A stretch of 41,046 bases of DNA from an uncultured Oscillospiraceae bacterium (GTDB lineage Bacteria; Bacillota; Clostridia; Oscillospirales; Oscillospiraceae), in assembly GCA_934590325.1 (NCBI GenBank), contig CAKTOW010000016.1, positions 1-41,046 of the forward strand, given 5' to 3'. This document shows, piece after piece, positions 16,913 to 24,148 of the stretch. A program made the translations under genes and the position numbers. Within the stretch, counting starts at the first letter, position 1; the number at the start of each line of letters is the position of its first letter. The notes under the pieces are model-generated. The model searched no databases and was not told where the DNA came from. It saw only the letters and a program-made list of their open reading frames with translations.

Positions 16913-18715
16913 ATGAAGGAGTACACGGTGGCATTGGCGGGCAACCCCAACGTGGGCAAGTCCACGGTTTTCAACGCGCTGACGGGGCTGCGGCAGCACA
17001 CCGGCAACTGGTGCGGCAAGACAGTGGCGGCAGCCGAGGGACGGTACGTCTGGGAGGGGGATACGTTCCGTCTGGTGGATCTTCCGGGCACCTACTCCCT
17101 CCACCCGGACTCGCCGGAGGAGGTGGTCACCCGCGACTGTCTGGACGGCGGCGCGGATGTGATCGTGGCGGTGCTGGACGCCTGCTGCCTGCGGCGGAAC
17201 CTGCGCCTTGCGGTGCAGCTGCGCTGCCGCACGGGGCGCATGGTGGTCTGCCTGAACATGATGGACGAAGCCCGCCGCCGCGGAGCCGCGCCGGACGGCA
17301 GCGCGCTGGCGGAGGCACTGGGCGTGCCGGTGGTGATGACCTCCGCCCGTGACCGCTCCGGGCTGGACGCACTGCGAAACGCGGCGGCGCAGGCGGCGCG
17401 CAGCCCCGCGTCCCCGCCGCCGTGGGAGGGCGCGGCGGACGACCCGCTCTGGGTGGCGGAGCGGGCGGACGCACTGGCGCGCGTCTGCCTTGGGGGCACC
17501 GCCGCCCTCCATGAGCGCGACCGGCGCATTGACCGCATCCTGATGGGAAAATACACCGCCCTCCCGGTGCTTCTGGTGCTGCTTGGCGTGGTGTTCTCCC
17601 TGACTATGTGGGGCGCGAACCTGCCCTCCGCCCTGTTGAGCCGTTGGCTCATGGCGTTGCAGGAGCCGCTGCGCCGCCTGCTGTCCTTCGCCCCGTGGTG
17701 GGTGCAGGGCGCGCTGGTGGACGGCGTCTACCGCACCGCCGCATGGGTGGTGGCGGTGATGCTGCCGCCCATGGCCATCTTTTTCCCGCTGTTCGCCCTG
17801 CTGGAGGATGCGGGGCTGCTGCCCCGGCTGGCGTTCAACTGCGACGTGCTGTTCCGCCGCGCCGGAGGCAGCGGCAGGCAGTGCCTTACCATGTGCATGG
17901 GGATGGGCTGCAACGCCTGCGGCGTCATGGGCTGCCGTATTATGGACAGTCCGCGGGAGCGGCTGGCGGCGATACTGACCAACGCCTTCATGCCCTGCAA
18001 CGGGCGGCTGCCCACCCTGTTGGTGCTGGTCACGCTCCTGTGGCAAGGACGCCCGTGGGCGGCGTCCGCGTCGTTTCTGGGCTGCATCCTGCTGGCGGTG
18101 GCGGTGACGCTGCTGACCACCCGCTTTCTGACCGCCACCGTCCTGCGGGGCGCGCCCTCCGCCTTCACGCTGGAGCTGCCGCCCTACCGTATGCCGCGGG
18201 TGGGGCAGGTGCTGGTGCGCTCCCTGCTGGATAAGACGCTGTTCGTGCTGGGGCGGGCGGTGACGGTGTCCGTCCCGGCGGGGCTGGTGCTGTGGCTGCT
18301 GGCGAATCTCGCCCCCGGCGGCGTGCCGCTTTTGCAGCGGGCGGCGGCGTTTTTCCAGCCACTGGGACGGCTGATGGGGCTGGACGGCATGACGCTGACG
18401 GCGTTCCTGGTGGGCTTTCCCGCCAATGAGATCGTGCTGCCCACGCTGGCGATGGGCTACACCCAGGCGGGCAGCCTGACGGACTGCTCCACCGCCGCCC
18501 TCCACAGCCTGCTGACGTCGCGGGGCTGGACGGCGGAGACGTGCGTGTGTATGCTTCTCTTCTGCCTGTGCCATTTCCCCTGCGGCACCACTTGCCTGAC
18601 TATCCACCGGGAGACGGGCAGCGTCAGGTGGACGGTGCTTTCCATGCTCCTGCCCACCGCTGTGGGTGTGGCGCTGTGCATGGTCTGTCACGGGATATTC
18701 TCCCTGCTGGCATAG
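16913..18715 (+). CDS. feoB: Ferrous iron transporter FeoB
   Basis: 600 residues, shorter than the common 650-770. N-terminal G domain with G1 GNPNVGKST (residues 10-18), G3 DLPGTYSL (56-63) and G4 NMMD; then the membrane part with the two gate regions, the first containing CMGMGCNACGVMGCRIMDSP and FMPCNGRLPT and the second NEIVLPTLAMGY. Imports Fe(II) through the membrane. SD GGGAGG before ATG 16913. No adjacent feoA; a FeoA-like protein is at 10198. Cys-rich segments near the gate are typical of the family. Confidence 0.95.
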   Translation: MKEYTVALAGNPNVGKSTVFNALTGLRQHTGNWCGKTVAAAEGRYVWEGDTFRLVDLPGTYSLHPDSPEEVVTRDCLDGGADVIVAVLDACCLRRNLRLAVQLRCRTGRMVVCLNMMDEARRRGAAPDGSALAEALGVPVVMTSARDRSGLDALRNAAAQAARSPASPPPWEGAADDPLWVAERADALARVCLGGTAALHERDRRIDRILMGKYTALPVLLVLLGVVFSLTMWGANLPSALLSRWLMALQEPLRRLLSFAPWWVQGALVDGVYRTAAWVVAVMLPPMAIFFPLFALLEDAGLLPRLAFNCDVLFRRAGGSGRQCLTMCMGMGCNACGVMGCRIMDSPRERLAAILTNAFMPCNGRLPTLLVLVTLLWQGRPWAASASFLGCILLAVAVTLLTTRFLTATVLRGAPSAFTLELPPYRMPRVGQVLVRSLLDKTLFVLGRAVTVSVPAGLVLWLLANLAPGGVPLLQRAAAFFQPLGRLMGLDGMTLTAFLVGFPANEIVLPTLAMGYTQAGSLTDCSTAALHSLLTSRGWTAETCVCMLLFCLCHFPCGTTCLTIHRETGSVRWTVLSMLLPTAVGVALCMVCHGIFSLLA

Positions 18716-18754
18716 GGGCGGGACGGACAGAGACCGGGGTGCCGCAAAAAACTA

Positions 18755-18783
18755 TTGCCATCCGAAAAGAATTGTAGTAAAAT
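18755..18783 (+). promoter_or_regulatory. Promoter of SRP RNA
   Basis: TTGCCA (18755-18760), 17-base spacer, TAAAAT (18778-18783); the start near 18790 agrees with the 5' end deduced from RNA pairing. Confidence 0.8.
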
Positions 18784-18792
18784 ACACTGTAC

Positions 18793-18941
18793 GAACTTGT
18801 TCTCCGCTGTGCGCTGCGGAGCCGGTCTCGCGCAATGGATACCCACGAATCATGTCAGGCGGGGAACCGAGCAGCATTAAGAGGGATCATCCATGTGCCG
18901 CGAGGGTGCCGGCTCTGTGGCCCAGAGCGGAGAACAGGTTC
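18793..18941 (+). ncRNA. ffs: Signal recognition particle RNA
   Basis: Contains the universal Ffh-binding core: GTCAGG, a CGG-GGAA-CCG tetraloop hairpin and AGCAGC (18854-18875). The ends pair over 16 bases with one G-T (18793-18808 with 18926-18941), and inner pairs GAGCCGG/CCGGCTC and TCGCG/CGCGA make a rod. The position directly upstream of dnaX matches B. subtilis scr. About 149 bases with no clear Alu domain, so it seems nearer to the small type. Ends are approximate. Confidence 0.9.
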
Positions 18942-18967
18942 ATTTCTTTTACCGGGGAGGTGTGCCC

Positions 18968-20797
18968 GTGTATCAGGCATTGTACCGCAAATACCGTCCC
19001 AGGACCTTCTCGGAGGTGGTGGGGCAGCAGCACATCACCGACACGCTGCAGCGGCAGGTGGCGGACGGTCAGGTGGGGCACGCCTATCTTTTCACCGGTA
19101 CCCGCGGCACCGGCAAGACCACCTGTGCCCGCATCCTGGCCAAGGCGGTCAACTGCGAAAACCCCATTGACGGCGCGCCCTGCAACCAGTGCGCCGCCTG
19201 CCGGGGCATCGACGACGGCTCCCTGCTGGATGTGACGGAGCTGGACGCCGCCTCCAACGGCAGCGTCAGCGACGCCCGCTCCCTGCGTGAGGAGGCCATC
19301 TATCCCCCCTCCGTGCTGCGGAAGCGTGTGTACATCATCGACGAGGTACACATGCTGTCCAAGGACGCCTTCAACGCCCTGCTGAAGATCATGGAGGAAC
19401 CGCCGGAGCATCTGCTGTTCATCCTGGCCACCACCGAATTGCAGAAGGTGCCGGCCACGATCCTGTCCCGCTGCCAGCGGTTCTCCTTCAAGCGCATCCT
19501 GCCACACGATATGGAAAAGCAACTGCTGCACGTGGCGCAGGCGGAGAGCATCGACCTGACCGCCGACGGCGCGGAGCTGCTGGCGCGCATGGCCAACGGG
19601 GCGCTGCGCGACGCGCTGAGCCTGCTGGATCAGTGCCGTGCGGCCGCCGGAACGGTGGACGCCAAGTCGGTGCTGGACACGCTGGGACTGGCGGGCAGCA
19701 CCCAGACGCTGCAGCTGATGCGGCAGCTGCTGGCACGGCGGAGCGGCGACGCGCTGGGCCTGCTGGATCAGCTGTACCGGGGAGGCAAGGACATCTCGGC
19801 ACTGCTGGGTGAGCTGAGCGATCTGTGCCGGGATATGACGGTGATGAAGGCCGCGCCGGAGGGCGGGGCGGCGCTGCTCAGCGGCGTGTACGACCGGAAA
19901 ACGCTGGCGGACATGACGGCGGAAACGCCCATGCGGCGGCTGCTGTTCATGACCGACACCATACAGCGGACGGCGGCGGGGCTGCCGGACAGCATCCGGC
20001 AGCGGACGGATGCGGAGCTGTGCCTGCTGCGGCTGTGCGACGAGAGCCTGTCCGGGGACACGGCGGCGCTGGACGGCCGGGTGTCCGCACTGGAGGAAAA
20101 GTTGGAAAAAGGCGTGATACCTGCGGGGAAGGCGCTTGTTTCAAGTATAGATCGACCGGGACCGGCGGCACAGCCGGCGCGCGAATGGGCCCCTGCGCCG
20201 GGGCCTGCGGCGGCGCCTGTGCAGGTACCGGAGCCCGAGAGCGGGGCGCAGCCTGCGCCATCGGCGGCGGGCGCGGACGAAGCGGTGGCGGAAGCCGGAA
20301 AGCCTTCTGCTGCAATGGATACCGGCGGCGACGGTGACGTGTGGGAAACCCTGATCGAGCACTACAAGGGGGCGCTGCCCGTGAATTTCAGAGTAATGCT
20401 CAGCCACGCAAAGGGAGTGCTGGACGGCGAGATACTGACCGTCCGGTGCGAAAACGAGATGTTCAAGTCGCTGCTGGACTGCAAGGCTGTGACGGAGGTG
20501 CTGGAGAGCGTGACCTCGCGGCACGCGGGACGGAGCGTGCGGGCAAAGTTCGAGGTGGGCGACATCGGCGGAAAGCCTTCTGCCGCAAGGCCTGCGCCGG
20601 TGCGGCAGCCGAAGCCTGCGCCGGTGCCGGTGGACGACTATGAGCGGCCGCCGCTGCCCGAAGAGGCACCGCCCATGGCGGGCGAGATGCCCCCGGCGGG
20701 GGATATGCCGCCCTGGGAGGAGCCCGCGCCTGCACGGGACAAGCTGGACGAATTAGCGCTGAACGGGCAGCAGCTGGACGGATTCCAGATAAAGTAA
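18968..20797 (+). CDS. dnaX: DNA polymerase III subunit gamma/tau
   Basis: 609 residues from GTG 18968 (GGGGAGG upstream; conserved start YQALYRKYRPRTFSEVVGQ). Clamp-loader ATPase: Walker A GTRGTGKTT (~44-52), zinc-binding Cys63/72/75/78, Walker B IIDEVHML (~123-130), sensor SRC (~167-169). Then domain III and a Pro/Ala/Glu-rich linker, followed by a C-terminal globular part (WETLIEHYKGALPVNF) as in other Bacillota. GKPSAA is repeated in two linkers, with a near-identical ~19-base DNA repeat. In-frame candidates earlier, near 18893, fall inside the SRP RNA and are rejected. Confidence 0.96.
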   Translation: MYQALYRKYRPRTFSEVVGQQHITDTLQRQVADGQVGHAYLFTGTRGTGKTTCARILAKAVNCENPIDGAPCNQCAACRGIDDGSLLDVTELDAASNGSVSDARSLREEAIYPPSVLRKRVYIIDEVHMLSKDAFNALLKIMEEPPEHLLFILATTELQKVPATILSRCQRFSFKRILPHDMEKQLLHVAQAESIDLTADGAELLARMANGALRDALSLLDQCRAAAGTVDAKSVLDTLGLAGSTQTLQLMRQLLARRSGDALGLLDQLYRGGKDISALLGELSDLCRDMTVMKAAPEGGAALLSGVYDRKTLADMTAETPMRRLLFMTDTIQRTAAGLPDSIRQRTDAELCLLRLCDESLSGDTAALDGRVSALEEKLEKGVIPAGKALVSSIDRPGPAAQPAREWAPAPGPAAAPVQVPEPESGAQPAPSAAGADEAVAEAGKPSAAMDTGGDGDVWETLIEHYKGALPVNFRVMLSHAKGVLDGEILTVRCENEMFKSLLDCKAVTEVLESVTSRHAGRSVRAKFEVGDIGGKPSAARPAPVRQPKPAPVPVDDYERPPLPEEAPPMAGEMPPAGDMPPWEEPAPARDKLDELALNGQQLDGFQIK

Positions 20798-20935
20798 TGC
20801 ACACCCGGTGACCCTTTTGGTAACGGTCACGGATAGGTACCTTCGGTGCATTTCCGCAAAATAGGTGACGGTACCACGGGGATAAACGGGAAAAAGACAG
20901 CTTTCACCGAATAATTGACAAAAAGGAGAACAAGT
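20798..20935 (+). other. dnaX-ybaB spacer with short repeats
   Basis: 138 bases, no gene. Holds paired GGTGACC/GGTCAC and two GGTACC-containing motifs (around 20837 and 20870). An RNA structure is possible, but no family is recognised. Confidence 0.3.
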
Positions 20936-21295
20936 ATGGCAAAGGGTTACAGCGCCCGGAGGGGCTTTACCGGCGGCGCCGGAATGATGCAGCAGCAGGC
21001 GCAGATGCAGCAGAAGCTGCTGAAGATGCAGCAGGAGATGGCCAAGGCGCAGGAGGAGGTCGAGCAGGCGTCCTTCACCGCCTCGGTGGGCGGCGGCGCG
21101 GTGACGGCCGTGGTCACCGGCAAGAAGGAGCTGACGGCGCTGACCATTAAGCCCGACGTGGTGGACCCGGAGGATGTGGAGATGCTGCAGGACCTGGTGA
21201 TCTCCGCGGTGAATGAGGCGCTGCGCCAGGCGGAGGACGCCATGAGCAGCTCCATGAATGCGTTGACCGGGGGATTGAACATACCGGGCCTGTAA
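20936..21295 (+). CDS. ybaB: YbaB/EbfC nucleoid-associated protein
   Basis: 119 residues from ATG 20936 (AAGGAG upstream). After a short basic, Gly-rich N-terminus comes a Gln/Met-rich amphipathic helix ([19 protein letters not shown]), then [43 protein letters not shown], diagnostic of YbaB. Dimeric DNA-binding protein. The usual downstream partner recR is missing here, since a repeat-rich region follows. Confidence 0.95.
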   Translation: MAKGYSARRGFTGGAGMMQQQAQMQQKLLKMQQEMAKAQEEVEQASFTASVGGGAVTAVVTGKKELTALTIKPDVVDPEDVEMLQDLVISAVNEALRQAEDAMSSSMNALTGGLNIPGL

Positions 21296-21298
21296 AAA

Positions 21299-21325
21299 GG
21301 AAAGACCCGGCGGGATCTTTTCCGC
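21299..21325 (+). terminator. Probable ybaB terminator
   Basis: GGAAAGA-CCC/GGG-TCTTTTCC imperfect hairpin directly after the ybaB stop; no extended T-run beyond the stem. Confidence 0.4.
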
Positions 21326-21430
21326 CCTGTCATCGTCAGACCTCCTAGACGTACACACGGTACGCCGTCGTCGGTCTGCCATCGACAGGACGAAAAATCT
21401 CTCCGCCGGGATGGAGGGAAAGCGCAAGAA

Positions 21431-21466
21431 GAAAGCTGTCGCCGAGAGGCGGCGGCTTTTCTTTGT
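21431..21466 (+). terminator. Terminator-like hairpin
   Basis: GAAAGC-GTCGCC / GGCGGC-GCTTTTC stem with a GAGA loop (21444-21447), followed by CTTTG. Confidence 0.55.
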
Positions 21467-21477
21467 TGCCTCCGGCG

Positions 21478-21545
21478 GGGTACTTTTGTCAACAGCGAGC
21501 AGTGGAGCGAAGCGGAACAAATACCCTTGGGGTACAAAAGTACCC
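21478..21545. repeat. 68-bp element bounded by perfect 12-bp inverted repeats
   Basis: GGGTACTTTTGT (21478-21489) and ACAAAAGTACCC (21534-21545) are exact reverse complements enclosing 44 bases. No transposase. It starts the repeat-rich region between ybaB and the surface-protein gene. Confidence 0.6.
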
Positions 21546-21816
21546 AAAAACGCCGCTTTGACCTACGGTCTAAGGATCCCTTGGCGCGCTATGGTCGGTT
21601 CTGACTTGCTGGATATTCTCGCGGGCGGAGTTTGCCGATTTCGTTGTCGGTCAAAAGGACTGTGCCGGGACAGCTTTCCGCTGCCGCTTCGCTGACGCTA
21701 AAGACAGCCACGGTAGGGGTCGGGGGTTCTACCGGGTGGGCGATTATCAAATCGCGCCAAAGCCCCTGCGGGGCAGGGGCTTTGGTAGGTGGCGGCTGGC
21801 GCCGCCGGGGAGATAC
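21546..21816. other. Non-coding stretch in repeat-rich region
   Basis: I find no credible gene. A minus-strand open frame at 21589-21837 (82 codons) has no SD and biased low-complexity composition. A perfect 12-bp hairpin CCAAAGCCCCTG/CAGGGGCTTTGG lies at 21757-21785. The texture resembles dispersed non-coding repeats of gut Clostridia (inference). Confidence 0.4.
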
Positions 21817-21860
21817 GGATTGCCACACCAGTGACATCGGTCACTGGTTCGCAATGACAG
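21817..21860. repeat. Palindromic interspersed repeat, copy A
   Basis: Core ACCAGTGAC-ATCG-GTCACTGGT, flanked by GGATTGCC and GCAATGAC. Same family as copies at 21998, 23962 and 24079. Confidence 0.75.
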
Positions 21861-21926
21861 AGGGGAGCGGATCGCTATGGGTGCAAAGCGCCCTCGGAAT
21901 GACAGCGCTACGTGCTGGCGGGGCGG
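21861..21926. repeat. Second repeat unit, left copy
   Basis: The segment with GGGTGCAAAGCGCCCTCGGAATGACAGCGCT... style content is paralogous to 24005-24067. It sits directly after a palindromic copy in both places, so the two form a composite repeat. Confidence 0.6.
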
Positions 21927-21943
21927 CGGACCCTGCGTCGCTT

Positions 21944-21977
21944 GTCATTGCGAGGAGCGAAGCGACGCGGCAATCCG
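21944..21977. repeat. GTCATTGCGAGGAGCGAAGC-type repeat
   Basis: Begins GTCATTGCGAGGAGCGAAGC and ends GCGGCAATCCG. The ends (GTCATTGC/GCAATCC) are in inverse orientation to copy A. Very similar repeats are dispersed in many unrelated bacterial genomes (known from memory, not searched). Confidence 0.65.
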
Positions 21978-21997
21978 TTCTCTTATACTCGGGGGAC

Positions 21998-22064
21998 GGA
22001 TTCCCACGCCAGTGTGCACCCCAAGGGTACTTGCTTCGCGGCGAGCACTGGCTCGGAATGACAG
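21998..22064. repeat. Palindromic interspersed repeat, copy C (interrupted)
   Basis: Same ends as the copies at 23962 and 24079, but the palindrome CCAGTG...CACTGG is split by about 30 extra bases in its centre. Confidence 0.65.
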
Positions 22065-22167
22065 CGCTGCGCGCTGGGGAAACGGCTTTTTGGAGGGGGA
22101 GAATTACATTTCGGGGCGCAGGAGTGACATTTGGGGCAGTTGAGGAACAAAATGCGAGGGAGGGTGG

Positions 22168-22207
22168 TATGATAGGGGCATCAAAGGGCCGCGAAGGGGT
22201 CGCGGCC
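22168..22207 (+). promoter_or_regulatory. Promoter and leader hairpin of the surface-protein gene
   Basis: Extended -10 TGG-TATGAT (22168-22173) with a poor -35 (GAACAA). Downstream is a perfect 8-bp hairpin GGCCGCGA/TCGCGGCC (22187-22194 with 22200-22207), just before the SD GAGGAGG. Confidence 0.5.
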
Positions 22208-22230
22208 GATAAACGACGAGGAGGAACGAT

Positions 22231-23877
22231 ATGAAAAGAATAGCGGGTATTTTCCTGGCGGCGCTGTTAGCGCTGACTGTTCTGCCCCATGGGGCAGAAC
22301 TCGTCACTTCGTCAGAAGTGACGAAGGGGATTGTCACAACGGCGTATGCGGGGGACGCGCTCGGCAGCGGCCGGGTGTCCATTGGTGGTGTGGTGCTGGA
22401 TGGAAGCAACACAAAGTACTACAAAAATGGCGGTACTGAGGGCAGTGCCAGTGACTACGATGCCAAATTTGAGAATGGCGTCCTGACGCTGAACGAGCTG
22501 GAACTGAATGGACAGATCGTATCCAATGGGGACTTGACGATCGTTGTGCACGCTAAGGGTGCAACTATCGATTATACGACCACGGAGACCGGGAAAGCAG
22601 CCATTCAGGTGGAAGGAAATTTGATTGTTAAAGATGATGATAACAGCAGCATCTCTGATGGAGATTTGAATATTCACGCCAACGGTGCGGATGCTATTAA
22701 CGCTACGGGAAATGTGACGATAGAAAGCATTGACACGAATGCGATAGCTACTGCTGGAAGTGGTATTGTAGCTGGCGGGAATGTGGTATTCACTGCATCG
22801 GTATGGGTAAGAGTTGAAGGGACCTACGGCGTTTATAGTAAGGCAAGTGGCGACTATAGTGGAATTGAGGTCTACTATAATTCGCGCGTAATTGCAGATA
22901 CAACGGATACAGGTTTATATGTGCCTGATGGTCGTATACATGTCTGGGATAATGGAAAAATCTACGCTATAGGGCAGAGGTATGGCGTGTACGGAGAGAC
23001 CGTGTCTGTGGGAAATCACTTGGTTGCGGTTGGCGGAATCGCCGGGGTTGTAGGAACATTGGCAGCCACCAGCTCAACCAGCTTCATTATCAAAAGTGGT
23101 GAAGCTGCCACGACAGCAACCGAAAAGACCAACGTGAGCGAGTGTACAAGTGACAAGTATGTGCTGATTCTGAGAGAGGCTGTCGCATATTGTACGATTG
23201 GGTTCTATCCGGGTGGGGGAACAGGCACCCAAGAGGAAAAGCAAGTCCTGTGGGGGACGGGTTGCAACGCCCTGCCAGACTGTATGTTTACGGCACCCAG
23301 TGGAAAAATCTTTGCGGGATGGTCGCTTGAGTGGGGGGGAGAGTCTATTGACTCTTTGAGCGCCGAGCAAACGATGGTGAATTATGTGACCCTTTATGCG
23401 ACGTGGAAAAATAATGACAGCGGGGAGACCACGGGACATGTGCATGCCTGGTCTGCAAGCTGGGCGACAAACGAGACCGCCCATTGGCATGTGTGTACTG
23501 CGCTGAACTGCTATGTGAGGGATAACACGCAGAAGGGTGGCTATGGGGTACATACGGCCGGTGCTTGGGAAACTGTCATTCAGCCGACCGACACCGCTGA
23601 TGGCAAAAAACAAAAGAAGTGTACTGAATGCGGCTATGTGATGGGAGAAGAGACTATCCCGGCGACCGGCGGAAGCCAAAACCCCGGCGGGGAAGTAACG
23701 CCGGGCACAGGTACAACGCCGAGGTATTACTACAACTCCACGGCGGCTGCCGACACCAAGGCGGACGGGAGCAAGACCGGCAGCCCCAAGACGTTTGACG
23801 CAGGTGTGGGTATCTACGCCGTCAGCGCGGTGCTGTCCCTGACCGGGATGGCGTATGTGGGGAAGAAGAAATTCTGA
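22231..23877 (+). CDS. Cell-surface protein with InlB-type repeat and PKTFD sorting signal
   Basis: 548 residues. N-terminal signal peptide (MKRIAGIFLAALLALTVLP) with cleavage likely after TTAYA. Residues ~45-300 form a repetitive beta-rich region (NGVLTLNELELNG, GNVTIES, GGNVVFTA) suggestive of a beta-helix. Residues ~318-390 match a Listeria-Bacteroides (InlB B-type) repeat ending FAGWS...VTLYATWK. A His/Cys/Trp-rich module follows, with HVHAWSASW, HWHVC and KKCTECGYVMGEETIPATG. The C-terminus has SPKTFDAG, a hydrophobic segment and a KKK tail, a sortase-type signal. Probably wall-anchored; ligand unknown. Lower GC than its neighbours and flanked by repeats on both sides. Confidence 0.85.
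   Translation: MKRIAGIFLAALLALTVLPHGAELVTSSEVTKGIVTTAYAGDALGSGRVSIGGVVLDGSNTKYYKNGGTEGSASDYDAKFENGVLTLNELELNGQIVSNGDLTIVVHAKGATIDYTTTETGKAAIQVEGNLIVKDDDNSSISDGDLNIHANGADAINATGNVTIESIDTNAIATAGSGIVAGGNVVFTASVWVRVEGTYGVYSKASGDYSGIEVYYNSRVIADTTDTGLYVPDGRIHVWDNGKIYAIGQRYGVYGETVSVGNHLVAVGGIAGVVGTLAATSSTSFIIKSGEAATTATEKTNVSECTSDKYVLILREAVAYCTIGFYPGGGTGTQEEKQVLWGTGCNALPDCMFTAPSGKIFAGWSLEWGGESIDSLSAEQTMVNYVTLYATWKNNDSGETTGHVHAWSASWATNETAHWHVCTALNCYVRDNTQKGGYGVHTAGAWETVIQPTDTADGKKQKKCTECGYVMGEETIPATGGSQNPGGEVTPGTGTTPRYYYNSTAAADTKADGSKTGSPKTFDAGVGIYAVSAVLSLTGMAYVGKKKF
22279..22323 (+). repeat. Two back-to-back perfect palindromes inside the signal peptide coding region
   Basis: GTTCTGCCCC-AT-GGGGCAGAAC (22279-22300) and CGTCACTTC-GTCA-GAAGTGACG (22302-22323). 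They begin 48 bases after the ATG and are read in frame within the signal peptide and cleavage region. Confidence 0.85.
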
Positions 23878-23883
23878 TAACGC

Positions 23884-23918
23884 AAAAAAAGAAAGCCCCA
23901 GAGGGGCTTTCTTTTTTT
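23884..23918 (+). terminator. Terminator of the surface-protein gene
   Basis: 16-bp stem including A/T tracts, core GAAAGCCCC-AGA-GGGGCTTTC, then T-run. Confidence 0.9.
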
Positions 23919-23944
23919 AGGGGATAGTAGGGAGTTTCGCGCCT

Positions 23945-24005
23945 GCGGGGGAGGGGGGAACGGATTCCCACGCCAGTGACGTCGGTCACTGGCTCGGAAT
24001 GACAG
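23945..24005. repeat. Palindromic interspersed repeat, copy D (61-bp direct repeat)
   Basis: Identical over 61 bases to 24062-24122. Core GCCAGTGAC-GTCG-GTCACTGGC preceded by a G-rich run and GGATTCCCAC, followed by TCGGAATGACAG. Confidence 0.85.
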
Positions 24006-24067
24006 AGGGGGCAAATCGCCGTGGGTGCAGAGTGCCCTCGGAATGACAGCGCTGCGCGCTGGCGGGG
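24005..24067. repeat. Second repeat unit, right copy
   Basis: Paralogous to 21861-21926; separates the two 61-bp direct repeats. Confidence 0.6.
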
Positions 24068-24138
24068 GAGGGGGGAACGGATTCCCACGCCAGTGACGTC
24101 GGTCACTGGCTCGGAATGACAGCGCTGCGCGCCGGCGG
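24062..24138. repeat. Palindromic interspersed repeat, copy E
   Basis: Second copy of the 61-bp repeat (24062-24122), followed by AGCGCTGCGCGC as after several other copies. Confidence 0.85.
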
Positions 24139-24148
24139 GGGGGAAAAA

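Noticed and set aside
18893..18967. Upstream in-frame start for dnaX
   Set aside because: It would place coding sequence within the SRP RNA, and a good SD with the conserved N-terminus is found at 18968.
20100..20115. A-run in dnaX as a programmed frameshift site for a gamma form
   Set aside because: The run has only five A and its phase does not give a slippery A AAA AAG heptamer in the reading frame.
21589..21837. 82-codon minus-strand open frame in the repeat-rich region
   Set aside because: No SD, Pro/Ala-rich low complexity, and it crosses repeat boundaries, so more likely non-coding.
21817..24138. CRISPR array
   Set aside because: The repeats are few, irregularly spaced, partly inverted and without unique spacers of constant length; no cas gene is near.
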